Origin: Caprella mutica | Taxonomy: Eukaryota; Arthropoda; Malacostraca; Amphipoda; Caprellidae | Reading direction: 5' to 3' | DNA length: 64,000 nt | NCBI GenBank assembly: GCA_947561585.1 | Contig: CANNZV010001458.1 | Location: forward strand, 62,001 to 126,000 | Shown: positions 11,618-24,299 of the stretch, piece after piece | How positions within the stretch are numbered: the stretch's first letter is position 1 | How the letters are laid out: the number at the start of each line of letters is the position of its first letter | Position numbers and translations under genes: made by a program | The notes under the pieces: model-generated | Databases searched by the model: none | Seen by the model: the letters and a program-made list of their open reading frames with translations, nothing else | What the model was told of the DNA's origin: nothing

Positions 11618-11825
11618 TTTCTCAGTTAATTCCTCACATGCCGTTCGTATGTTAATCTTCTGTCATAGGTCACAAATAGGAGCCCAAGGTCCGGTCCTGT
11701 TACTGATGCCTTTTCAACAGCTTGGTGTTCAAGTCATTCCTTCCAGTTACTGTGTTCCTGTTAACTGATCACTTCATTCCTAACTGTTACTGTTGTTTTC
11801 AGAGGTTACTTTGTTGGTAGTATTA

Positions 11826-13449
11826 CAGTAAAACTCCTGAGTTATGAAGTTTTTTTATGAAGCACCCGAGTAATGAAGTACCTGAATTATGAAATGTTCC
11901 TGAGTTATGAAGTAGTTTTCTTTATTTAAATCATAGAAAGCGTTACTACTTGAGGTATAACTACACCTTTTACAAGTGAAGTTGGCAGAAGTGAATATTA
12001 AATGGCAGAAGTCAAAAACGAATTGGCACAAGTGAAAAATGAATTGGCATAATTGAAAGTCATAATATTGCAGAAGTGAAAATGAAAATTGCAAGTATGA
12101 CAAGACATTTTTTCTAATGAAAATTACAACCTCAATCCAATAGTGGGTTTTTGCAATCTTCTCCATCAGACATACCATATTATAAGATAATAGTCTATTA
12201 TAGAATAACACCCAATAATAGGATAATACTCAATTATAGGATAATACACAATTGTAGGATAATACTCAATTATAGGATAATACTCAATTATAGGATAATA
12301 CTCAATTATAAGGTACTACTCAATTATAGGATAAACTCAATTCTAGAATAATGCCCAATTATTAAATATTATCCAATTATAGAAAAGTACCCAATATAAA
12401 GGCTACTTCACACATCACCGGGATCCGTCCGGCACGTTACCGGTCCGTCTCCGTCACTCTCCTCTCAGTGAAAAAATATATCATTACTATAATTTCAACG
12501 GACATATTCACACAGTACCGGCTGGAAAAGAAATCACTGAACGGTGACGTCGCGGACGGATATCGGTGATGTGTGAAGCAGCCTTTATAGGATACTACCA
12601 ATAATTGAGTATTATCCTATATTTGAGTATTATTCTATAATAGAGTATTGTTCTATAATAGAGTATTGTTCTATAATACGGTATTGTTCTATAATACAGT
12701 ATTGTTCTATAATACAGTATTGTTCTATAATAGAGTATTTTCCTATAGTAGAGTATTATTCTATAGTATATTATTATCTTATAAGATGGTAGTGTCTGGT
12801 GGAGAAGATTACAAAAACCCACTATTGGATTGAGACTGTAATTTTCATTAAACAATATTCTATATTGTAATTATTTATTTTGCTTGTAGTTTTCCTTTTC
12901 ACTTCTGCAATATGTATTGACTTTCACTTGTGCCAATTCATTTTCACTTCTACCAATTCATTTTTGGATTTGTTATCATGTGAATAACCTGTGGAATAAA
13001 ATTAGTGAAATATAACAAACTTCTATGAATTAATCTTATTTTTCTCTTATCAGAAATTATAATCCTATCTAAGATAATGGAAACAAAGAAAGCAAAAAAA
13101 GACATCACCAAAAATTAAACAAAAACAAGAAATTCTTACTTGTTTGAACAAAGGTATATATAATGATTAAAAATGATTAATGATTTAAATTTAGGCATAA
13201 ATGTCTAGTACCATGAGAGATATATATTAATTTTGTACAATAGTGAGTTGCTATATTGATTTTCAACACTATTTACCTTAATTTGTCTCATTACCCCAAT
13301 TTTGTATAAAATTTAGTCCACATCCGAATAAGAATAAAATTTGTCATAGTCATCCATCAAGACCAAAATTCTCTATGATTTTAATCACAGAAAACTATCA
13401 CTGCACACGAGTTACGAAGTGGCTCTCAGTTATGAAGTAACCAATACTG
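11826..13449. mobile_element. pogo/Tigger-like nonautonomous element with internal foldback
   Basis: TA|CAGTAAAACTCCTGAGTTATGAAGT at the left and the inverted CAGTATTGGTTACTTCATAACTGAG at the right are flanked by TA (11824-11825 and 13450-13451). Inside, a large inverted repeat (about 11990-12385 against 12590-12970) contains arrays of about 18 bp based on ATTATAGGATAATACTCA. No transposase frame is visible. CAGTAAAACTC termini and TA duplications fit the pogo group. Confidence 0.6.
12389..12585. mobile_element. Short MITE nested in the pogo-like element
   Basis: The 197-bp element has termini AAGGCTACTTCACACATCACCG and their near-exact complement, flanked by TATA on both sides (12385-12388 and 12586-12589). 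It sits at the centre of the larger inverted repeat. Its termini resemble in style those of the MITE at 56354-56536 (AAGGCTCGTTTACAC). Confidence 0.75.
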
Positions 13450-13889
13450 TACATATCAACAACATTCATTCCTCCTGTTGATGCTCTAGTTCAAACAGAT
13501 GATGTAATATGTCTGTTCATTGTATCTCTCACCTCAACTTGTATCGGTTGGTTTGTCTATCTAGGTACGTTTAGTACATATATACGCCAATTGTTGTATG
13601 TATTGGTTTGCCTCAATGAGACTAAACCTATTATTCTATGTAGCTTCCGGTACGTATATAAACGTATCGAATTCATTTTACATAATTTTACTTTTCTTGA
13701 ATTGTTTAAAGTTAATTGAATTTGGAATAATTTTAGTTTTGATGAAAATATAGTTTTTTTTACTGTACATGAATATGTAACTGTACTGGAATACATTACT
13801 TACCTGGATGAAAATATCGATAACAGTAAAAAAGTAAAATAATTATAAATTTATCAAGGGTATCGATATCAACTTCGTATCTCTAAATA

Positions 13890-14135
13890 TAAGGTAAGTT
13901 ACGTATCCTCGTTCAGTTCCATATTTCCGCACAATTACGTATTCTAGTATATTTACGTATTCCCGTAGCTACTGTTATATATTGGGATATATTGTGTATT
14001 CCCGTACAATTACGCATTTCCGTAGAAGTATTTTCTGTATACCTTAGTTACGTATTCCCGTACAGTGACTTATTTCAGTAAAGTTATTTATTCCCTTGTA
14101 TCTACGCATTCCCGTTCAGTTAGGTATTCTTCACC
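13890..14135. repeat. Degenerate tandem repeat, TTACGTATTCCCGTACAG-type
   Basis: About ten diverged units of 16-22 bp with the core TACGTATTCCCGTA. No coding potential. Between the pogo-like element and this array (13452-13889) I see only AT-rich sequence with a 79-codon minus-strand frame that shows no domain. Confidence 0.65.
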
Positions 14136-14325
14136 GTTCATTTTGTGACAATAAACTGTTTCTTCATTAGGGTTAGAAAGAGTAAAAGAAATGCAGACTG
14201 TGACACGTTCTACCAAACTACCACTATATTAAACTTTCTGTTATAAGTAACAAATGAACGAAAATGCGTAATGGTCAGAATAACGTTAGTTACCCTTTCT
14301 CAGCAATGAAGGACGTAGGTACATG

Positions 14326-15647
14326 CAGAGATGGGCGAAAAGTACATCGAAAGTACTTAAGTACTAAGTACAAGTACTCGTGAATCAATGTACTTGAAGT
14401 AGTTGCCCAAGTACTCAAATATAAAAGTACTTTCAAAGTACAAGTACCAAGTACTTATTAAAGTACTTAGAAGTACCAAGTACATTTACTATACAATTAA
14501 AAAACTAATAATTTATACTGTTAACTCTGATAGTACATTTTTTCAGTGACTTTTTTTCTGATAGTACATCATCAAAATGACTCTTTTCTCTGATAGTACA
14601 TCATCAAAATGACTCTTTTCTCTGATAGTACATCATCATAATGACTCTTTTCTCTGATAGTACATCATCACAGTGACTCTTTTCTCTGATAGTACATCAT
14701 CACAGTGACTCTTTTCTCTGATAGTACATCATCCCAGTGACTCTTTTCCCTGATAGTACATCATCACAGTGACTCTTTTCTATGATAGTACATCATCACA
14801 GTGACTCTTTTCTATGATAGTACATCATCAAAGTGACTCTTTTCTCTGATGGTACATCATCACAGTGACTCTTTTCTCTGATAGTACATCATCACAGTAA
14901 CTCTTTTCTCTGATAGTACATCATCACAGTGACTCTTTTCTCTGATAGTACATCATTACAGTGACTCTTTTCTCTGATAGTACATCATCACAGTGACTCT
15001 TTTCTCTGATAGTACATCATCACAGTGACTCTTTTCTCTGATAGTACATCATAACAATGACTCTTTTCTCTGATAGTACATCATCACAGTGACTCACTGT
15101 ACACGTCCACACGCTTATAATTCGTCAATGTGTTTGGTAAATATTGGTTGTTATATCTAGGTATCAAAAATAATTATATTCAAAGTACTTAAATTGGTCA
15201 ATATAACTCAGTCTCTATACATGATTGTATGTCAGAATATATAAATATTCACCGTCACATAAAAGTATACAATGTCTTACAGTCTTAGTTTTCGATTCTA
15301 CTGTTTGACAAAGTTTTCAATTTCACTGTTTGACAAACAATTTTCCAACATGTTGGACCTCTTCAAACTCTAGTTTTTATCCAGTTGCTATAAATACAGT
15401 TTTGATGAGAAAAAGAATTAATTTTGTAGAGATTTTAGAACTAATCTTTTAAAATCTCTTGACTTAAAGGAAAAATGTACTTTGCAAAGTACTTTTTACT
15501 TGGAAAGTAACAAGTACTTGTAAAAAGTACTTCTAAGTAATTATTCAAAGTACTTTTTAGAAAGTACTTCAAGTAGTACTTGAAGTACTTACTTGTTACT
15601 TAGTACTTTTACTTGGTACTTGGGAAGTACTTTCCCGCCCATCTCTG
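14326..15647. mobile_element. hAT-type nonautonomous element
   Basis: Perfect 8-bp duplications GGTACATG (14318-14325 and 15648-15655) flank terminal inverted repeats CAGAGATGGGCG/CGCCCATCTCTG. Next to the termini the element is packed with AAGTACTT / AAGTAC subrepeats on both sides, in inverted orientation. It carries the 32-bp minisatellite and no transposase frame. The 8-bp duplication and CA(G)..(C)TG termini are hAT hallmarks. Confidence 0.85.
14526..15095. repeat. 32-bp minisatellite inside the hAT element
   Basis: About 17-18 tandem copies of a 32-bp unit (CTGATAGTACATCATCACAG plus TGACTCTTTTCT), highly similar to each other with single-base variants. The array lies wholly between the hAT termini, so it moved with, or expanded within, the element. 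Confidence 0.95.
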
Positions 15648-15655
15648 GGTACATG

Positions 15656-16689
15656 TTCAATGTATATTAGAACATATGTAGATAACATGCTAACGTGGCG
15701 CCATCTCTATTTAGTGGAACGTTTCACCTCACACTACTCTGACACTTATTGACACACACAGTACACGGAAAGTGGGTGCTAACCTAAGGCAAGATAGGTC
15801 ACAATTTTTTTTTAAATGTCAAACTGGTTCATGTGATTGTACTCATTATCCGAGAACTGTGGGTGTCTGACTATGTTGTTAGTTTTTGATGAAATAATAA
15901 TATAACTTTCCTAACAACCAAATTTTTTTCATTTATTTAGATTGTCTTTTTTCTATTTTATTTATTATTTTATTTTATAACATACGATAATGAAATCGTA
16001 AAAACATTGCATCGCAGTGAAAATATGAAATATCGGACATTATATTCTGCAATAAATCTCGAACATGATTGACGAACATTATGGTCTCTGCATAAATTTA
16101 TAAAATATCCTGTATAATAAAAATCGAGCTCAGTAAATTATTTTTGATGATTGTTGTTAATTGCATTGTTAATATTGTTGATTTCCCAAAATCAATTTAA
16201 AATAATAATTATTAATCATTTTCAAATACATCAGTTTACCTTCTAATCATTTTTTACGCAAATTCCAATACAGAAAATATTAAAGGGTAAGCTGCAATAA
16301 AATGTACCTAAATTGCATACTTAGCATATAAGATTATAATAAATAAATCTCTTCGTTATTTTTTCTTATAATATGATAAGCCCTAATGAAAGTAAAACAT
16401 TATGAATAATATCACATATGTGGCACCACGTGTTTACCAGAAAAAAATTCCATCTCTTGATAGACACGAAAGGATAGATTTTAAAACTTTTTCACCTCCA
16501 AAATTAATTTTTATACCTCATTAACTAAAAAATAACATACAAATAAGTGAAGTAAATGACGCGTTCAATGGAGAAATATTTTGGCACAAAACTCAAAAAT
16601 GAAACTTTCTTGAAAAATTAAATTCTGTTTATTTTCATGGTTCCATCAGTATTCTGTACAAGGACAGGTAAAAGTACTTTAATCGTCCG
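15656..16689. other. AT-rich sequence without recognised genes
   Basis: No frame with coding character, no RNA gene and no clear repeat were seen between the hAT element and the remnant at 16690. Confidence 0.5.
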
Positions 16690-16872
16690 TTATATCTCAT
16701 TGAGCTTCAAAAATGTATTTAGGAACTTTGGATGCTTCTCCCGAACTATTTCAAACTGTGGCCTAGACAGTTCCTCTACAGAACGCGTCACAAACACTAT
16801 GGGGCAACCTTTCTTTTCGTCACTTTTTGGGAAAATAATACAAAACTTGTTGGAGTCGAATGGCAATAAAGT
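16690..16872 (-). pseudogene. Possible coding remnant, about 60 codons
   Basis: A minus-strand frame of 60 codons ends in TAA at 16692-16690. It reads like protein (DSNKFCIIFPKSDEKKGC, VFVTRSVEELSRPQFEIV, KHPKFLNTFLKLNEI) with balanced charge and hydrophobic spacing. It has no ATG and no good acceptor, and a stop TAA directly precedes it. It could be a decayed exon or transposon piece. I do not recognise it. The plus-strand 79-codon frame over the same bases is more likely its shadow. Confidence 0.3.
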
Positions 16873-16949
16873 TTAAATTTCAACTGATATTTTAGAATTT
16901 AAATAATATATTTATATAAAGAAATTTTTCCGATATTGATTAGTTAGCA

Positions 16950-19900
16950 ATAAATATTCCACTAGGGATGAACTCTTACGGTGAAGAACATTCATACAAT
17001 ATCTATTTACAGTCAATACAAATAATATTCCACTAGGGATGAACTCTTACGGTGAAGAACATTCATACAATATCTATTTACAGTCAGTACAAATAATATT
17101 CCACTAGGGATGAACTCTTACGGTGAAGAACATTCATACAATATCTATTTACAGTCAGTACAAATAATATTCCACTAGGGATGAACTCTTACGGTGAAGA
17201 ACATTCATACAATATCTATTTACAGTCAATACAAATAATATTCCACTAGGGATGAACTCTTACGGTGAAGAACATTCATACAATATCTATTTACAGTCAG
17301 TACAAATAATATTCCACTAGGGATGAACTCTTAAGGTGAAGAACATTCATACAATATCTATTTACAGTCAGTACAAATAATATTCCACTAGGGATGAACT
17401 CTTACGGTGAAGAACATTCATACAATATCTATTTACAGTCAGTACAAATAATATTCCACTAGGGATGAACTCTTACGGTGAAGAACATTCATACAATATC
17501 TATTTACAGTCAATACAAATAATATTCCACTAGGGATGAACTCTTACGGTGAAGAACATTCATACAATATCTATTTACAGTCAGTACAAATAATATTCCA
17601 CTAGGGATGAACTCTTACGGTGAAGAACATTCATACAATATCTATTTACAGTCAGTACAAATAATATTCCACTAGGGATGAACTCTTACGGTGAAGAACA
17701 TTCATACAATATCTATTTACAGTCAGTACAAATAATATTCCACTAGGGATGAACTCTTACGGTGAAGAACATTCATACAATATCTATTTACAGTCAGTAC
17801 AAATAATATTCCACTAGGGATGAACTCTTACGGTGAAGAACATTCATACAATGTCTATTTACAGTCAATACAAATAATATTCCACTAGGGATGAACTCTT
17901 ACGGTGAAGAACATTCATACAATGTCTATTTACAATCAATACAAATAATATTCCACTAGGGATGAACTCTTACGGTGAAGAACATTCATACACTATCTAT
18001 TTACAGTCAATACAAATAATATTCCACTAGGGATGAACTCTTACGGTGAAGAACATTCATACGATATCTATTTACAGTCAATACCAATAATATTCCACTA
18101 GGGATGAACTCTTACGGTGAAGAACATTCATACAATATCTATTTACAGTCAATACAAATAATATTCAACTAGGGATGAACTCTTACGGTGAAGAACATTC
18201 ATACACTATCTATTTACAGTCAATACAAATAATATTCCACTAGGGATGAACTCTTACGGTGAAGAACATTCATACGATATCTATTTACAGTCAATACAAA
18301 TAATATTCCACTAGGGATGAACTCTTACGGTGAAGAACATTCATACGATATCTATTTACAGTCAGTACAAATAATATTCCACTAGGAATGAACTCTTACG
18401 GTGAAGAACATTCATACAATATCTATTTACAGTCAATACAAATAATATTCCACTAGGGATGAACTCTTACGGTGAAGAACATTCATACAATATCTATTTA
18501 CAGTCAGTACAAATAATATTCCACTAGGGATGAACTCTTACGGTGAAGAACATTCATACAATGTCTATTTACAGTCAATACAAATAATATTCCATTAGGG
18601 ATGAACTCTTACGGTGAAGAACATTCATACACTATCTATTTACAGTCAATACAAATAATATTCCACTAGGGATGAACTCTTACGGTGAAGAACATTCATA
18701 CGATATCTATTTACAGTCAATACAAATAATATTCCACTAGGGATGAACTCTTACAGTGAAGAACATTCATACGATATCTATTTACAGTCAGTACAAATAA
18801 TATTCCACTAGGAATGAACTCTTACGGTGAAGAACATTCATACAATATCTATTTACAGTCAATACAAATAATATTCCACTAGGGATGAACTCTTACGGTG
18901 AAGAACATTCATACAATATCTATTTACAGTCAGTACAAATAATATTCCACTAGGGATGAACTCTTACGGTGAAGAACATTCATACAATGTCTATTTACAG
19001 TCAATACAAATAATATTCCATTAGGGATGAACTCTTACGGTGAAGAACATTCATACGATATCTATTTACAGTCAGTACAAATAATATTCCACTAGGAATG
19101 AACTCTTACGGTGAAGAACATTCATACACTATCTATTTACAGTCAATACAAATAATATTCCACTAGGGATGAACTCTTACGGTGAAGAACATTCATACAA
19201 TATCTATTTACAGTCAGTACAAATATTATTTCACTAGGGATGAACTCTTACGGTGAAGAACATTCATACAATGTCTATTTACAGTCAGTACAAATAATAT
19301 TCCACTAGGGATGAACTCTTACGGTGAAGAACATTCATACAATATCTATTTACAGTCAGTACAAATAATATTCCACTAGGGATGAACTCTTACGGTGAAG
19401 AACATTCATACAATGTCTATTTACAGTCAATACAAATAATATTCCACTAGGGATGAACTCTTACGGTGAAGAACATTCATACAATGTCTATTTACAATCA
19501 ATACAAATAATATTCCACTAGGGATGAACTCTTACGGTGAAGAACATTCATACAATATCTATTTACAGTCAATACAAATAATATTCCACTAGGGATGAAC
19601 TCTTACGGTGAAGAACATTCATACGATATCTATTTACAGTCAGTACAAATAATATTCCACTAGGGATGAACTCTTACGGTGAAGAACATTCATACAATAT
19701 CTATTTACAGTCAGTACAAATAATATTCCACTAGGGATGAACTCTTACGGTGAAGAACATTCATACAATATCTATTTACAGTCAGTACAAATAATATTCC
19801 ACTAGGGATGAACTCTTACGGTGAAGAACATTCATACAATATCTATTTACAGTCAGTACAAATAATATTCCACTAGGGATGAACTCTTACGGTGAAGAAC

Positions 19901-21225
19901 ATTCATACAATGTCTATTTACAGTCAATACAAATAATATTCCACTAGGGATGAACTCTTACGGTGAAGAACATTCATACAATGTCTATTTACAATCAATA
20001 CAAATAATATTCCACTAGGGATGAACTCTTACGGTGAAGAACATTCATACACTATCTATTTACAGTCAATACAAATAATATTCCACTAGGGATGAACTCT
20101 TACGGTGAAGAACATTCATACTATATCTATTTACAGTCAATACCAATAATATTCCACTAGGGATGAACTCTTACGGTGAAGAACATTCATACAATATCTA
20201 TTTACAGTCAATACAAATAATATTCCACTAGGGATGAACTCTTACGGTGAAGAACATTCATACACTATCTATTTACAGTCAATACAAATAATATTCCACT
20301 AGGGATGAACTCTTACGGTGAAGAACATTTATACGATATCTATTTACAGTCAATACAAATAATATTCCACTAGGGATGAACTCTTACGGTGAAGAACATT
20401 CATACGATATCTATTTACAGTCAGTACAAATAATATTCCACTAGGAATGAACTCTTACGGTGAAGAACATTCATACAATATCTATTTACAGTCAATACAA
20501 ATAATATTCCACTAGGGATGAACTCTTACGGTGAAGAACATTCATACAATATCTATTTACAGTCAGTACAAATAATATTCCACTAGGGATGAACTCTTAC
20601 GGTGAAGAACATTCATACAATGTCTATTTACAGTCAATACAAATAATATTCCATTAGGGATGAACTCTTACGGTGAAGAACATTCATACACTATCTATTT
20701 ACAGTCAATACAAATAATATTCCACTAGGGATGAACTCTTACGGTGAAGAACATTCATACGATATCTATTTACAGTCAATACAAATAATATTCCACTAGG
20801 GATGAACTCTTACGGTGAAGAACATTCATACGATATCTATTTACAGTCAGTACAAATAATATTCCACTAGGAATGAACTCTTACGGTGAAGAACATTCAT
20901 ACAATATCTATTTACAGTCAATACAAATAATATTCCACTAGGGATGAACTCTAACGGTGAAGAACATTCATACAATATCTATTTACAGTCAGTACAAATA
21001 ATATTCCACTAGGGATGAACTCTTACGGTGAAGAACATTCATACAATGTCTATTTACAGTCAATACAAATAATATTCCATTAGGGATGAACTCTTACGGT
21101 GAAGAACATTCATACGATATCTATTTACAGTCAGTACAAATAATATTCCACTAGGAATGAACTCTTACAGTGAAGAACATTCATACACTATCTATTTACA
21201 GTCAATACAAATAATATTCCACTAG
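16950..21225. repeat. 71-bp satellite array with higher-order repeats
   Basis: The landmark ACTAGGGATGAACTC recurs exactly every 71 bp from 16961 to 21221, which is 60 periods with no net insertion or deletion. Units differ by single bases (CAATATC, CAATGTC, CACTATC, CGATATC; TCAATAC or TCAGTAC; GGGATG or GGAATG). By variant pattern, units 12-31 match units 41-60 in order, an offset of 29 units (2,059 bp). Inside that block a six-unit (426 bp) period also repeats. Each unit has a frame starting MNSYGEEHSYNIYL that ends in TAG, and 71 is not a multiple of 3, so it is not a coding repeat. Confidence 0.97.
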
Positions 21226-21355
21226 GGATGAAAACAATCAGTTATTCCCAAAGGCTCGTCCTAGAAACAGCAACAGCAGAGGTAGATATCCAAGAAGGTC
21301 AATGATAACAACTGATACCCTAGAAAAAGAATTACTGAAAGAGAAACAAATTTAA
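21226..21355 (+). CDS. Candidate terminal exon abutting the satellite
   Basis: Directly after the last satellite copy, an acceptor-like TATTCCACTAG leads into a 42-codon frame ending in TAA at 21353-21355. The frame needs two bases from an upstream exon before its first G. The product is basic and polar (DENNQLFPKARPRNSNSRG, then YPRRSMITTDTLEKELLKEK). The same acceptor and the first seven exon bases (GGATGAA) are present in every satellite unit. No family is recognised and no upstream exon was found. It could also be the tail of a transposon gene. Confidence 0.35.
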
Positions 21356-21739
21356 AAAAAAATATACTCATATTCATCAGTGACAAAGTGAAGGCTTACT
21401 ATGGAAATTGACGCTCCATAATCTAGTTTGGAAGACATCGGTGATGAAGCCTTTTGTGATTTTTTTTTGTTATCTCAAAAGGGTTTTAGTCAATTGTATT
21501 GACACAGCATTCAATTCTTCCATAATATTTTCCATACAATATACGAAATTCTTATTGAATTCATACTGAACCATAAGGTTTTAACTAATTTAATTTGTAG
21601 TTATAAGCAGATGAATACCTATAGATTCGATTGTGAGTTTAAACAAACTTGTATCCCTAACAGTTAAGATTCTATAAGCCTTGAAAGGGAAAATGTACGA
21701 ACTCACTCGGTTCTCCCCTATATAGTGAATATTGGATAG

Positions 21740-22640
21740 AATTACCAAACTAGTTCTAACAAGGGGTTATCGAAATTCCCCTGTCTATAGTTTTTCACTT
21801 AATAGTGAAGAATTTTACTATGTGAAATTTAGAAAGAGACTCTATAGGCGTAGCTATAGCTAGTTAGTAGTTAGCTGGTTAGGAGTCACCAACATTTTTG
21901 GGACGAAAATTTTAAGAGAGTTAAATAGTTAACTCGATATAGCGTATTTTTGATATAACCAGTTTAAGCATGATCACGAATTCCCGGCTTTGAACTAACT
22001 AACTAGATGTACCATAGTCACGAATTCATAGGGTTTTGTCATCGATCCTAGCAGGGGGTTATCGAAATTCCACTGTCTATAGTTTTTCTTTTAATAGAGA
22101 AGAATTTCACAATGTGGAATTATTTGGAAAGAGACACTATAGGCATAGCTATAGCTAGTAAATAGTTAACTGCTAAGAACTAGTCACCATAAATTTGGGA
22201 CGAAAATTTTAAGTAAGTTAAAAGTTATACACAATATGGCGTTGTTGCATTCTAAATTAGCTAAAAAAATATATTAGAAACTCATAGATCTGAAATGAGT
22301 CATAAAATAATAAAATGTGTAATGTACTCCTAAGATAAACAAATACAGTGTAACTTCAAACAGGCTAACTCACTTCATTGAACCCAAATCACCATCTCCA
22401 TAATAAGCGTATATTTGATATTTCCAGTGAAAGCACGGTTTCGCAATACCGGCTTTTGAACTAACTAACTAGATTTACTATAGTCATGAATTCATAGGGT
22501 TTGTCTTCAATCCTAGCAAGGGGTTATCGAAATTCCCTTATCTATATATCTCTGAATCACAGAAGATTTCACGATATTAAATTATTTGAAAAGAGACCAT
22601 AGGCATATTGCCTATAACTAACCAGTCAGTAGTTAAACGG
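21740..22640. repeat. Three diverged direct repeats of about 300-450 bp
   Basis: Three copies start near 21757, 22054 and 22518, each with the motif GGGGTTATCGAAATTCC followed by 'tctata', an imperfect stem around 'gaagattt/gaatttcac', 'aaagagac..ataggc..agctata' and 'gggacgaaaatttt' in the first two. Noncoding. The identity is unknown; this may be a decayed larger satellite or a duplicated element end. Confidence 0.6.
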
Positions 22641-22899
22641 CTCACTTAAAAACTATCAGCAAGGCCTGTATTCAAGATAGGTTTTTTTTTTTAAATCTAT
22701 AATAACGGGCAAAAGTGGCTAAAATTGCATATCCTATAGAACTAAAAGAAAAGTAATAATAAAACACTTATCTGCAAACGAGAAAATCTAGGCTTGAATT
22801 AAAACCCGAATTTAAGAGATCACAAACACTGTTCGAGCACAACTAAGCTTTAAGCCTATGGTAGCAGGTAAAATACACACACATGTTTAACGTTCCGAA

Positions 22900-22990
22900 T
22901 GTGGTGACAGGAATTTTGCACGGCAGAATTTTCCAGTGTGTAATTTAGCCAGCCGGATTTTTGCCCGGCGGAATGTTCCCCGTGGATTAT
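22900..22990. repeat. Solo foldback-type arm (GGAATTTTGCxCGGC units)
   Basis: About five units of 15-17 bp around CGGCAGAATTTTCCAGTG. The same unit type recurs at 31577-31645. No partner arm is present, so these may be one-ended or broken relatives of the foldback elements. The surrounding 22640-23650 is AT-rich with no gene seen. Confidence 0.4.
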
Positions 22991-23650
22991 ATATTCCTGG
23001 GTTTAAATTGGTAAAATGTAAATTATAAGTATAAAATTTGAGATGCAACTTACATAAATATAAAACGTTTTAATGTAACTTTAACATATGTAACACATAT
23101 TTAACACAAGTTTTACTTAACCAATGTAAAATAGCCACGAAATTGGAAATAAAATGAGTTTGATTTTACTTAAAATAATTGCAAAACATCTTTTAAATTT
23201 GACTCTTCCTATATATTTTGACAGTAGTTTTGTTTAAAAGGATAATATATGGTTTGTTATTTTTATTATACTATAATTTAGCAATCTTAACTGTTGTTTG
23301 CAATTTACTTACGGTTTTCTTCACCTGTACATTACTTAGTGACGAGATAAGACAATATGTTCATTAATATGTTCAATGATTTCATAGTTTTCAGTCTTAC
23401 ATAAAGTAATTTTTTTTTACTAATAATATCTTTTCCACGTGAACTTAATATTATCGACGCCATTGTGAATGGGATAAGACAATAGATGTTATAGAACAAA
23501 CTTCAGGAACCAACTTTTTACAATTTAATGAATCTTCATCCTACTTTTTCAAGTTGCATAATACCATTCATAATCTCTGTTAAATTATAACGATTATATA
23601 GTTTGCTTCTTAAATTATCGAAAATGTAGATTTATTTTCAGATTTTTCAG

Positions 23651-23835
23651 ACACCCACACCACGTGCACCTCTCTTCAACCCTACTTCAACTCCCACAGC
23701 TTCTCCCTGATCTCCTACAGCTCTAAGTCTGCTCTGTCTTCCTGCGACTCGTCTAACAGTGATCTGGTGACGTCAATACTGCAATTCTACCCCAACAATC
23801 CTCATCCAGCAGCCATCAAATTAAGAGGAAATTGA
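23651..23835 (+). CDS. Candidate terminal exon of an unidentified gene
   Basis: A strong acceptor (TTATTTTCAGATTTTTCAG) opens a 60-codon frame ending in TGA at 23833-23835. Unlike its AT-rich surroundings the stretch uses many G/C third positions (TAC, TTC, AAC, CTG, GTG), which is typical of real coding sequence. The product (CTSLQPYFNSHSFSLISYSS, CDSSNSDLVTSILQFYPNN) is Ser-rich with no domain I can name. The frame needs one base from an upstream exon. No start, partner exon or polyadenylation signal was identified, so the gene structure is open. The 23836-24300 stretch after it holds no gene. Confidence 0.5.
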
Positions 23836-24299
23836 ATTAAGAGGAAACGTCGTCTCTAAATAAAAGCGACTCCCCTGAATTTCTTCCGATAGGAATACTG
23901 AAGAGATACGATTTAATTACCATGCGAGGAGTCATATCGATGAATTTAAAAGACATCCTTTATACCCCCAGTTGCGAAACACGAATCCATGCAAAATATC
24001 ACAAGGTAATAGCTTGGTTAGGTTTATGATATGATTAGGTTAGGATATGAAATTTATACATAAAACCAAAACTACGATTTAGAATAAACTACATTTTAAA
24101 ATAAAACCTAAACTACGATTTAGTTGTCGCTTTATTATATGTAAGAATGTTTTAAGATCGGGGAGTTGCATCGAATTATTGTATTCCATTTGAGGATTCG
24201 CATCGAATCCTATTCGTGAATTTCCAAGAGAGTCGTGTTTCGTGACAGCCATCTCTTTTCAAACACCAAAAAATAGGATTTTAAATCGAGGAGTCGAAT

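Noticed and set aside
16950..21225. CRISPR-like array
   Set aside because: The periodicity is a contiguous 71-bp satellite with no unique spacers, in a eukaryotic context.
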